Below, piece after piece: positions 1-7,993 of a DNA stretch of 64,000 nucleotides. The stretch is from the NCBI GenBank assembly GCA_030425045.1, contig JAUHVL010000001.1:186001-250000 (forward strand), in the 5' to 3' direction. Each line of letters opens with the position of its first letter. Within the stretch, counting starts at the first letter, position 1. The DNA comes from a bacterium (GTDB taxonomy: Bacteria > Bdellovibrionota > Bacteriovoracia > Bacteriovoracales > Bacteriovoracaceae). The position numbers and the translations under genes were made by a program. Below the pieces are notes generated by a model, which did no database searches, was not told where the DNA came from, and worked only from the letters and a program-made list of their open reading frames with translations.

Positions 1-825
1 TGTGGTGTTTTAGGTGATCCCATGATGCATCCTGAAGTATTAAAAATATCTCAATGGTTTCTCGACAAAAAAGCAAAGCTACATATTTCTACAAACGCTA
101 GCCTTAGAAGTGAAGATTTATGGCGTGAGTTGGGTAGTCTCTCCAAATCATCTGATAACCTCTATATCCAATTTGCTGTCGATGGTCTTGAAGACACGAA
201 TCATCTCTACCGGGTCAATACTGATTTTAAAACAATAATGAGAAATATGGATGCTTATGTGTCAGCAGGCGGCGATGGTGGTTGGATATTTATTGAATTT
301 GATCACAATAGACATCAAATTGAGCAGGCCCGGGAGCTAGCTCGAGAAAGAAATTTAGAATTTTTTGTGAGAAGAGCGGCAAAAAATAATATCCAAGAGT
401 GGAAAGTTAAAAAAGAAAAGAAAAAAGTAGATTATAAAGTGACAAGTACTGGCGGGCAGTCACATCGAGAAGCCGAAACCTATAAGAAAATCAGAGAAGG
501 TGATTTTAAATTTGATCATACACAAGTTAATTGCAAGCTTGTGCATGAGGGAGAATTTTTTATTGCTGCGGACTCAACGGTTTGGCCTTGTTGTTATCTT
601 TGGGATGAATATCAAAAAAACGAAACGACATTATTTGATATTATAAATAAACAGGAGTCAGACTTTAATAGTCTTAAAAAATATTCCCTTGAAGAAATAT
701 TTAATAGTAAATTTTATGAGAAACTCCAGGAATTATGGCACGAAGAATCTTCAATATTTTTAAAACGATGTCATTCTTCTTGTGGAGCGAAAGGGAAGCT
801 TCGAAATAGCTTTTCTAAAAACTGA
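1..825 (+). CDS. Radical SAM/SPASM protein, 5' end cut by window
   Basis: The frame is open from base 1, so the gene starts upstream and the N-terminal CxxxCxxC cluster motif is outside the window. The visible part aligns by eye with the complete radical SAM protein at 5950-7032: both have a GDP motif, then DGLEDTNH followed by YR, and a C-terminal Cys set. Here the SPASM-type Cys are in VNCKL, WPCCYLW and KRCHSSCG. SPASM proteins bind extra Fe-S clusters and usually modify peptides, proteins or carbohydrates; the substrate here is unknown. It is the first visible gene of a run of closely packed genes. The first ATG inside the window (22) should not be taken as the start. Confidence 0.8.
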   Translation, partial: CGVLGDPMMHPEVLKISQWFLDKKAKLHISTNASLRSEDLWRELGSLSKSSDNLYIQFAVDGLEDTNHLYRVNTDFKTIMRNMDAYVSAGGDGGWIFIEFDHNRHQIEQARELARERNLEFFVRRAAKNNIQEWKVKKEKKKVDYKVTSTGGQSHREAETYKKIREGDFKFDHTQVNCKLVHEGEFFIAADSTVWPCCYLWDEYQKNETTLFDIINKQESDFNSLKKYSLEEIFNSKFYEKLQELWHEESSIFLKRCHSSCGAKGKLRNSFSKN

Positions 826-842
826 TTTAATTGGTGAACAAT

Positions 843-2051
843 ATGATTAGAGCAATAGACCCAGTAAATGAAGATCCGATTCACATCTCGTGGGACCTCG
901 GTAGAAGATGTAACTTGGATTGTACATACTGCCCATCTCATCGGCATGATAACTTTAGCCCTCATGCAAGTTTAGATGAACTTAAAAAAACGGCGCAGTT
1001 TTTATTTCGTTATATTAAAGCAATAATTCCTTATAGAACCTCTAAGTATGTAAGTTTGGGTTTAACAGGGGGAGAGCCTACCACTAATCCAAACTTTGTT
1101 GAGTTTGCAAAATGGATGAGAGAGGAACATAAAAACAATTATCTGGATGACTTTTTTATCAGCATTAATGTAACGACAAATGGTGTACTAGGAAAACCCC
1201 TAAGAGACAGCTTGGTGAGATATTATGATTACGTCACGATATCATATCATGCTGAAGCTAATGAGAGGCAAAAACAACTTGTTTTGGAGAGTATAGATCA
1301 CTTCAGAGAAAATGATGTAAAGATGAAAATTAATGTCATGTTTCATGGAGAAGAAACTCTTTTTAATGAGTGTAAAAATCTATGTCGAGATTTATTTAAT
1401 AAAGGTATCGGTTTTATTCCAAGGATGATTGGCGAGCATGGTGATGATAATAAATACCATCATAAATACTCTGCTGAGCAGTTGAAATGGATGTCTTCTT
1501 ACTGGGAAGAAAAAAAGAACGAAAACCTTAACGAATTCTTTAATGGAAAACCTCTTTCTAAAAAAGTTAAAGAATATTTATCTGAAACATTTAAGAGGAA
1601 AGAGTCAGTGCCTGAAAAATTAGAAGAGAACAATGGCGAGAAGAAAGGTGCACGTTCTCTAGGAAGACCATGCTGTGGAAATAGAGAGTTTCAAACTATC
1701 GACTCAAGTGGAAAAGCTGAAAAGACAAAGTTTTTAAAGTCAGCAGACTTTATGAATTGGTACTGCTCTGTTAACTGGTTTTTCTTACATATTGAGCAGC
1801 AAACAGGCCTTGTTTATTATCATCAAACATGCCAAGCAGACTTCAACGGTAATCGAGGTGCTATCGCGAATTTAAATGATACGGAAACGTTTTTAAGTAA
1901 AATTGAAAACGATATTAAAAATGGATCTCTTCCTATTATTCAGTGTCCGAATAAAATTTGCGGTTGCGGTCTGTGTACGCCAAAGGCTGAGAATTTGGAT
2001 GAGTTTAAAAAAATCATTAAGAGGCATATTAATGAGGATGTGTTTGCGTAA
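843..2051 (+). CDS. Radical SAM protein with Cys-rich C-terminus
   Basis: The protein has 402 residues from the ATG at 843; a TTG 12 bases upstream is in frame but less likely. The radical SAM core is clear: C23-x3-C27-x2-C30 binds the 4Fe-4S cluster, and GGEPT at about 76-80 is the SAM-contacting motif. The C-terminal third has eight more Cys (about 277, 278, 308, 330, 368, 373, 375, 378), with the last four clustered as CPNKICGCGLC, so one or more auxiliary Fe-S clusters are likely. It follows a radical SAM gene and overlaps the next by one base, which indicates translational coupling. The reaction is not identifiable; a role in sugar or glycan modification is inferred only from neighbours. 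Confidence 0.85.
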   Translation: MIRAIDPVNEDPIHISWDLGRRCNLDCTYCPSHRHDNFSPHASLDELKKTAQFLFRYIKAIIPYRTSKYVSLGLTGGEPTTNPNFVEFAKWMREEHKNNYLDDFFISINVTTNGVLGKPLRDSLVRYYDYVTISYHAEANERQKQLVLESIDHFRENDVKMKINVMFHGEETLFNECKNLCRDLFNKGIGFIPRMIGEHGDDNKYHHKYSAEQLKWMSSYWEEKKNENLNEFFNGKPLSKKVKEYLSETFKRKESVPEKLEENNGEKKGARSLGRPCCGNREFQTIDSSGKAEKTKFLKSADFMNWYCSVNWFFLHIEQQTGLVYYHQTCQADFNGNRGAIANLNDTETFLSKIENDIKNGSLPIIQCPNKICGCGLCTPKAENLDEFKKIIKRHINEDVFA

Positions 2052-3367
2052 TGAGTGAAAATGTTTTTTGTCCTATTCCATGGAACTTCTTGGCCATTAG
2101 ATCTAACGGAGATTTAAGGGTTTGTTGTCAGGCGAACCAATCAAAAAGTAGAGGTATTATTCGTAATGAAGATAATTCTGCAGCGAACGCATCGAATACA
2201 TCACTAATAGCTTCAAGAAATTTTGAGTTAATGAAAAATGTCAGGTCAAAAATGCTTCAAAATGAGTGGCCTGAAGAGTGTATTCGTTGTCAAACAGAAG
2301 AAAAAACAGGCTTAAGAAGCCGAAGAGAGTACGAAAGAGAAAATTGGTTTATAGATAATGAGTACGTCAAAGAAAATACAAAAGAAGACGGTACAATTGT
2401 TATAGAAGACTTTCCTCTCCAGTATTTAGATTTAAGATTTGGTAATAACTGCAATTTATCCTGTCGTATGTGTGGACCTTCAGATAGTTCGAGTTGGTAT
2501 GAAGATCATGTAAAGCTGACGGGAAAAACAGAGTACTGGGATACTCACGGAAAAGTTGAATTAAAAAAGAATGCCGCAGGAAAGTTTTCAACGACTGATT
2601 ACGATTGGTATAACTCTGAATCTTTTTGGAAAGAAATGAATGAAATGGGTTCAGGTGTAAGGCATATCTACATGGCAGGTGGAGAACCCCTTCTCATCGA
2701 AAAACATTTCAGTTTTTTAAATGATTGTATAGGAAAGGGCTTCGCTAAAAATATCATCCTTGAATATAATACAAACCTTTCTTTTTTAAACGAAAAGATC
2801 ATAAACCTATGGGAACAGTTTAAACAGGTAAGAGTTGGAGCATCTATTGACGGTATGGGGGATGTTCTTGAGTATCAAAGACATCCTATCAAATGGGATT
2901 CTACCTTAAAAAACCTGCAGATACTTGATGGATTAAAAGAGAATATATTTTCATGGTTGGCCCTTACCATTACGAATTATAATGTCTTTCACGTACCTGA
3001 GTTTATTAAATGGAAGCTAAAAGAAAGTAACTTTAAAAGAATTAATAGCTCTAAGAAAAAACCCATTATTACTCATCATATGTGTCATTCTCCCCTTCAT
3101 TTGAACATCAGGTCTCTTCCTCCTGAGTTAAAAGAATTGGTTACTAACAAGTACAAAGACTTAATTGCTTGGGGTAATGAGCAAGATTTAACTGACTATC
3201 AAAAAAAGGCATTAGAAAATATTGTTGATGGTGTATTAACCTATATGGAGGCTGAGTCTTATAAGGACTGGGATTACTTCATCGAGTATACTGCTAAGCT
3301 TGACCGTATAAGAAATCAAAATATCCTCAATATAGTTCCAGAGTACGCCCCTTACTTTCAAAAATGA
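2051..3367 (+). CDS. Twitch-domain radical SAM protein
   Basis: This 438-residue protein begins with an extra Cys module before the radical SAM core: C7 in FCPIPW, C25-C26 in DLRVCCQAN and C77-x2-C80. This arrangement matches the N-terminal twitch radical SAM family. The core motif is C134-x3-C138-x2-C141 in NNCNLSCRMCG, followed by a GGEP motif near residue 212. The N-terminal Cys probably hold an auxiliary Fe-S cluster. Members I recall occur in bacterial surface-glycan clusters and some phages, mostly without known substrate. The start overlaps the previous stop by one base and the end overlaps the next gene by four. Family assignment is good; function is open. Confidence 0.87.
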   Translation: MSENVFCPIPWNFLAIRSNGDLRVCCQANQSKSRGIIRNEDNSAANASNTSLIASRNFELMKNVRSKMLQNEWPEECIRCQTEEKTGLRSRREYERENWFIDNEYVKENTKEDGTIVIEDFPLQYLDLRFGNNCNLSCRMCGPSDSSSWYEDHVKLTGKTEYWDTHGKVELKKNAAGKFSTTDYDWYNSESFWKEMNEMGSGVRHIYMAGGEPLLIEKHFSFLNDCIGKGFAKNIILEYNTNLSFLNEKIINLWEQFKQVRVGASIDGMGDVLEYQRHPIKWDSTLKNLQILDGLKENIFSWLALTITNYNVFHVPEFIKWKLKESNFKRINSSKKKPIITHHMCHSPLHLNIRSLPPELKELVTNKYKDLIAWGNEQDLTDYQKKALENIVDGVLTYMEAESYKDWDYFIEYTAKLDRIRNQNILNIVPEYAPYFQK

Positions 3368-4791
3368 TACAAGAAAACTCTTTGCTTATTATCGTAGATC
3401 CCTTTAAACACCTTGAGCCAGAGGACTTTGCAAGATTTCCTGATCATGAAAAAGAGTGTTATGAGTTTGCAAAGAATAACATTTTTCCAATGTCGGTTAA
3501 TTTTAAAAATGTAGTTGTTGCCACTTGGGGAGAGAGAGAGATTTATTCTTTTTTTCAAAATTATAAAAGAGTTTATAGGTTAGATGAAATTGAAAATATT
3601 GAAAACTATGAAGATATTTATTTTTGTGGATTCCATTATGGTCGCTGTATTTTGAATATGCCTATTGGTGTTAGAGCAATGCTACTCCAAGGTAAAAGAT
3701 GTAATGTTCTTGAGACCTTCTCCATGCTATTCCCTGCAGATTCTTTAGAGGCGTGTAGAGAAAAAACAAAAAATGAAGGTGCACTTATTTGTAAGAGTGC
3801 ATTTTCTTTTATTAATGATGGTATAGACTTAAAAAGTTATGACGGTAGTTGCTTAGATGTCTACATATATAGACTTAAATTCGACCAAACCTTAACTCCA
3901 GAAAAATGGCCTAAAAATCTAAAAAAAATTGTTTTAGACTTTAGTCTAGAAAGTTGTTTTAGGTTCTTAGAGAAAAATTCTAAAGAAAGATCGAACTTGT
4001 TCTTTTCATTATTGCCAGAAGTGGAAATTATTTTAAGAACATGTGATACGAATATTAGGTATGTTGAGAATATTTTAAAGAAAATTCCTAATTTGAAAAA
4101 GAGAGTAACAAAACTAGAGCTTTACCCTCTTTTTAGTCTCTATAGAGTAGGCAATAAGAAGAAGGAGTGTCGAAAAGAGTATAAGAACTTTAGATATAAT
4201 AAAATAAATAAAGCATTCATTTTTTTAAATAGAACAACAAATTACTCACGAAATCTCTTATTTCAAAAGATACTATATAGAGAAGATATAAAAAAAAGCA
4301 CTTATACAAGTTGGCTAAATAGGTATAATTCATACTCAATATATGATGGTACTTTAAAGCTTGATGACGATACCGCAGACAAGGTTCAACACTTTTTTCC
4401 AAAGGAATATACTAAAGCTTTGTGTGATATATATTGTGAGACTAATGCTGTAGAAGGTGGTTTTGATCCACCTATGATTACTGAAAAAACTTGGCGACCC
4501 TTGTTGTGTGGTCATCTTTTTTTAGGTTTCGGTTATCAAAATATGTATAGTTATCTGCAAACTCTTGGTTTCAAGTTGTATGATGAAGTACTAGATTATA
4601 CTTTTGACGAGATTAGTTGTATTGATAGTAGAATGGATGCATATTTCAATAGTATTGATAATTTCTTTATTAGTTTTAATAGTGTTGGCCCAGAAGAAAT
4701 TTTTAAAAAAGTGAATAAGAAAATTAGTTTCAATAAGGCTCATGCTCAAGAGCTAGCAAAACATGCTCTCAATTATAGGATCACGAAATGA
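3364..4791 (+). CDS. Unknown protein with glycosyltransferase-like C-terminus
   Basis: I do not recognise the 475-residue protein as a whole. It has no signal peptide or clear membrane segment and is rich in Lys, Phe, Tyr and Asn. Near residues 375-400 it carries ITEKTWRPLLCGHLFLGFG followed by a YLQTLGFKLYDE stretch. That resembles the C-terminal donor-binding region of a set of poorly studied glycosyltransferases in which a Glu-Lys-Thr-(Phe/Trp)-(Lys/Arg)-Pro motif precedes a small hydrophobic strand and a GF pair. The ATG overlaps the previous stop, and its own stop overlaps the next start by four bases. Position between radical SAM genes and a nucleotide-sugar dehydrogenase fits a glycan role, but this is inference. 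Confidence 0.6.
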   Translation: MIQENSLLIIVDPFKHLEPEDFARFPDHEKECYEFAKNNIFPMSVNFKNVVVATWGEREIYSFFQNYKRVYRLDEIENIENYEDIYFCGFHYGRCILNMPIGVRAMLLQGKRCNVLETFSMLFPADSLEACREKTKNEGALICKSAFSFINDGIDLKSYDGSCLDVYIYRLKFDQTLTPEKWPKNLKKIVLDFSLESCFRFLEKNSKERSNLFFSLLPEVEIILRTCDTNIRYVENILKKIPNLKKRVTKLELYPLFSLYRVGNKKKECRKEYKNFRYNKINKAFIFLNRTTNYSRNLLFQKILYREDIKKSTYTSWLNRYNSYSIYDGTLKLDDDTADKVQHFFPKEYTKALCDIYCETNAVEGGFDPPMITEKTWRPLLCGHLFLGFGYQNMYSYLQTLGFKLYDEVLDYTFDEISCIDSRMDAYFNSIDNFFISFNSVGPEEIFKKVNKKISFNKAHAQELAKHALNYRITK

Positions 4792-5960
4792 ACATAGGCT
4801 TTATAGGCTTGGGAAAATTGGGTTTACCATGTGCTGAAGAGTTTTCTCGTCATTTTGATACTTATGGTTATGACGTCGCTAACATTGAAAGTGATTTAGT
4901 CGGTGTAAAGTGGACACGAAGTATTGAGGAGCTAACGAGAAGCTCAGAAGTAATCTTCATAGCCGTGCAAACACCACATGATAAAAACTACGATGGCTCC
5001 AAGCCTACCTCTGAATTAGAGGTTAAAGATTTCGATTATTCTTATGTTCAAAATGTTCTAACAGAGCTATCTGGTTTTGATCTAGAAGATAAAACAATTG
5101 TTTTGATTAGTACTGTTTTACCTGGAACAATTAGAAATATTTTAAAAGCTCCTAAAAAAATACAAGAAAGACTGGTTTATAATCCCTATCTTATAGCGAT
5201 GGGAACAGAAGTAGAGGATCTAATTAATCCTGAAATGCTTATCGTCGGCAATGAGAGTGGAGAAAGAGATCATCACATAGAGAGACTTGAAAACATCTAT
5301 AAAAAAGTAATCAATAAAGACTTTAAAAAAATGTTTGGGACATGGGAAGAAGCAGAATCTACAAAAATCTTCTATAATACTTTTATTTCTACAAAAATTT
5401 CTTTAGTTAATATGATTCAAGATGTTGCCATGAAAATTGGAAATATCAACTGCGATAAAGTGACAGATGCACTGTCAGAAAGCTCCATGAGAATTATTAG
5501 CCCGATGTATATGAAAGCAGGAATGGGAGACGGAGGACCTTGCCACCCAAGAGATAATATTGCTTTAAGCTCTTTAGCTAAGAGGTTGGAGCTAGGTTAT
5601 GACTTATTTGGCAGTATTATGCACTCACGTGAACAACAAGCAAAAAACCTAGCTTGCTTTGTTTTCTCTCACGGTAAAAAGATTTGCATATTAGGCGAGA
5701 GTTTTAAGCCAAATTCAAAAATTAAAACAGGAAGCTCTAGTTTATTAGTTGCCTACTATTTAAAAGAATTAGGTGCTGAAGTATGTTTTGATAAGCATGA
5801 TGAAAAAAGTGATCATAATACTTTTCTTGTTGCCCATAGAGGATGCTTCTATGATTATACATTCCCTGAAAATTCGATCATTATTGATCCTTGGAGAGAA
5901 TTCCCTGATATAGAGAACTCTAAAGTAATACACTACGGAAATACGACAAATGTTTTATAG
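4788..5960 (+). CDS. UDP-glucose/GDP-mannose dehydrogenase family protein
   Basis: Cytosolic NAD-dependent enzyme that would oxidise the C6 hydroxyl of a nucleotide sugar to a uronate in two steps. The 390-residue protein starts with a Rossmann motif GFIGLGKLGLP (residues 4-14). The central domain holds EAESTKIFYNTF and STK with conserved Lys (about 193 and 203), and the likely catalytic Cys is C252 in GDGGPCHPRDN, which replaces the more usual GFGGSCFPKD. The C-terminal nucleotide-binding domain is short compared with typical UDP-glucose dehydrogenases (about 420-450 residues). ATGA overlap with the preceding gene and an 11-base overlap with the next show one operon. The exact sugar is unknown. 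Confidence 0.82.
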   Translation: MNIGFIGLGKLGLPCAEEFSRHFDTYGYDVANIESDLVGVKWTRSIEELTRSSEVIFIAVQTPHDKNYDGSKPTSELEVKDFDYSYVQNVLTELSGFDLEDKTIVLISTVLPGTIRNILKAPKKIQERLVYNPYLIAMGTEVEDLINPEMLIVGNESGERDHHIERLENIYKKVINKDFKKMFGTWEEAESTKIFYNTFISTKISLVNMIQDVAMKIGNINCDKVTDALSESSMRIISPMYMKAGMGDGGPCHPRDNIALSSLAKRLELGYDLFGSIMHSREQQAKNLACFVFSHGKKICILGESFKPNSKIKTGSSSLLVAYYLKELGAEVCFDKHDEKSDHNTFLVAHRGCFYDYTFPENSIIIDPWREFPDIENSKVIHYGNTTNVL

Positions 5961-7032
5961 TGAAAGTATAAAAGCAGTACATATTGAACTCACCGACAAT
6001 TGTAATGTTTCATGTCCTCAGTGTGGAAGAAATAAATTAGGTGGAAGTGATAATCAACATTTACCAAAAAAAGAAATCAGCCTTGAAGACTTCAAAAGGA
6101 TATTCAAAAAAGATTTTATTCTAAATTTAAATAGGATCTATGCTTGTGGGAATTTTGGTGACCCTGTCGTTGCTAAAGATACTTTAGAAATTTTTGAGTA
6201 CCTACGAGAAACCAACCCCGAAATTAGATTGGGAATGAACACAAATGGTTCTGCAAGAGATCGAAAATGGTGGTCACGTATGGGTGAAATTTTCTCCAAT
6301 CTTGGAGAAATTAAGTTTGGGATCGATGGTCTAGAAGATACAAATCACATCTACCGCAAAGGTGCAAATTTTGAAAAAGTCATAGAGAATGCAGCAGCAT
6401 TCATCGAAGCCGGTGGAAAAGCTCAATGGGAATATATAGTTTTTAAACATAATGAGCATGAAGTAGAAAAAGCAAAAGAGCTTAGCGAGAAGATGGGTTT
6501 TGATAAATTTACACTAAAGAAAACAGGGAGATTTTTTTCAAACACGAAAGTGAAAACAAATGAATTTCAGCAAGTTTTAAGAAAAGATGGAACGTTAGAT
6601 TACATAATAGAAAAGCCTACTCTTGAAAAGTATCAAAATAAAAGCTTACAAAAAGAACTGGATATTATTAACCAGTTTGGAAGCATGGATAATTACCTCG
6701 ATCAAACGGATATTGATTGTAAAGTAATGAAAGAACGAAGTGTGTATGTTAGCTCTGAAGGTCTAGTTTTTCCATGTTGCTGGACTGCAAACCAGCTATA
6801 CCTATGGTATATGCCGGAAAAAAGTGGCCAAGTCTGGAATCTTTTAAGCAAAAATGGTGGAAAAGAAATTCTTTCAGCTTATCAACATGATATCGACGAA
6901 ATAATTAAAGGCCCATTCTTTAACTCTTTAAAAGAATTATGGAGTTGTAATTCTGTTAAAAGTGGAAAACCAAAAGTTTGTGCTAAAACGTGCGGAACTT
7001 TGTTTGATCAATTTAGAGATCAATATAAGTAA
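5950..7032 (+). CDS. Radical SAM/SPASM domain protein
   Basis: Complete 360-residue paralogue of the truncated gene at the window start. The radical SAM cluster is C18-x3-C22-x2-C25 (NCNVSCPQCG). Residues 65-72 (ACGNFGDP) and 127-136 (DGLEDTNHIY) are shared with the paralogue. SPASM-like Cys follow at 257, 276, 277, 333, 344 and 348, enough for auxiliary Fe-S clusters. SPASM enzymes commonly modify peptides or sugars by radical chemistry. The ATG lies within the end of the dehydrogenase gene and the stop overlaps the next start by one base, so it is co-translated with glycan genes. No substrate can be named. Confidence 0.87.
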   Translation: MFYSESIKAVHIELTDNCNVSCPQCGRNKLGGSDNQHLPKKEISLEDFKRIFKKDFILNLNRIYACGNFGDPVVAKDTLEIFEYLRETNPEIRLGMNTNGSARDRKWWSRMGEIFSNLGEIKFGIDGLEDTNHIYRKGANFEKVIENAAAFIEAGGKAQWEYIVFKHNEHEVEKAKELSEKMGFDKFTLKKTGRFFSNTKVKTNEFQQVLRKDGTLDYIIEKPTLEKYQNKSLQKELDIINQFGSMDNYLDQTDIDCKVMKERSVYVSSEGLVFPCCWTANQLYLWYMPEKSGQVWNLLSKNGGKEILSAYQHDIDEIIKGPFFNSLKELWSCNSVKSGKPKVCAKTCGTLFDQFRDQYK

Positions 7033-7973
7033 TGAAAGTATCTTGTATTATTCCTTTATATAATTGTGAGAATATTCAAAGGCTGTTGGACTCTATTGAG
7101 AGAAATTCAATAAAACCGTATGAAATAATAATTGTAGATGATAACTCGTCTTTAGATTACGGTTTTCACGATATGAATATTAAGTTTATTAAAATCGATG
7201 AAAATTACGGGCCATCAAAGGCAAGAAATATTGGTGCAAAAGAAGCACGTGGAGAAGTGCTATTATTTCTAGATTCAGATGTAGAAATTGAAGATAATCT
7301 TTTACAGAAGATTATTAAATTCTTTTCAGATAAAAACACATATCAAGTATATAGCGGTAGCTACTCTAGCTTTATTCCAGATGACAATACTTTTACAAAA
7401 TATAAAACGGCTTATATGAAGTATATTCACGAAAATGCTCCATCAGAATCAAATTTTGTATTAGGTGCATGTACCGCCATACTCAAAAAAGACTTTATAG
7501 AGTGGAATGAAAACTATCGATATGCTGAAGATACGTACTGGGGTCATGAACTTTTTTATAAGTACAATAAAAAAATCTTTTTTGATAGAAATGCACAAGT
7601 TAAACATCATAAAAGATATAATTTTTTTAACTGGTTGAGAAACGACTTTAATATCGCATCAGGCATGGTATCTTCTTATCTGATTTTTTTTCCAAATAGA
7701 AATAAGCAGTCTTTTTCACACGTATCACATAATCAAATTTTAGGGCTTATTCTATCTTGTCTCGCAATTATTACCTTCTTACTTAATTCAAAGTTACTTG
7801 CTTTGCTTTGTTTGATAACTTGGTTTGTATTATCAAAAAATTTAGTGAAAAGTATTCAGCAAAAATCAGAGTTAAACTTCATTCTTGTTATAATTTTGGC
7901 ATTTATAAATTCTGTTACACACTTCGCGGGTGTTTCTTATGGTTTTCTGAAGTTTTTAGTCTCTTTAAAATAG
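7032..7973 (+). CDS. Family 2 glycosyltransferase
   Basis: The 313-residue protein has a GT-A fold of the GT2 type: VSCIIPLYN at the start, IIIVDDNSS (residues 32-40) for nucleotide binding, and the DSD metal motif at 81-83 (LLFLDSDVEI). A later ED pair in YAEDTYWGHE (about 169-178) could be the catalytic base region. Residues about 235-310 contain two to three hydrophobic segments, so the enzyme is anchored in the inner membrane with the catalytic domain in the cytosol. It probably adds a sugar to a lipid-linked or surface glycan. It overlaps the preceding radical SAM gene by one base, and the GT-C gene follows after 20 bases. Confidence 0.88.
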   Translation: MKVSCIIPLYNCENIQRLLDSIERNSIKPYEIIIVDDNSSLDYGFHDMNIKFIKIDENYGPSKARNIGAKEARGEVLLFLDSDVEIEDNLLQKIIKFFSDKNTYQVYSGSYSSFIPDDNTFTKYKTAYMKYIHENAPSESNFVLGACTAILKKDFIEWNENYRYAEDTYWGHELFYKYNKKIFFDRNAQVKHHKRYNFFNWLRNDFNIASGMVSSYLIFFPNRNKQSFSHVSHNQILGLILSCLAIITFLLNSKLLALLCLITWFVLSKNLVKSIQQKSELNFILVIILAFINSVTHFAGVSYGFLKFLVSLK

Positions 7974-7993
7974 TTTTTTGATTATAATAAATT

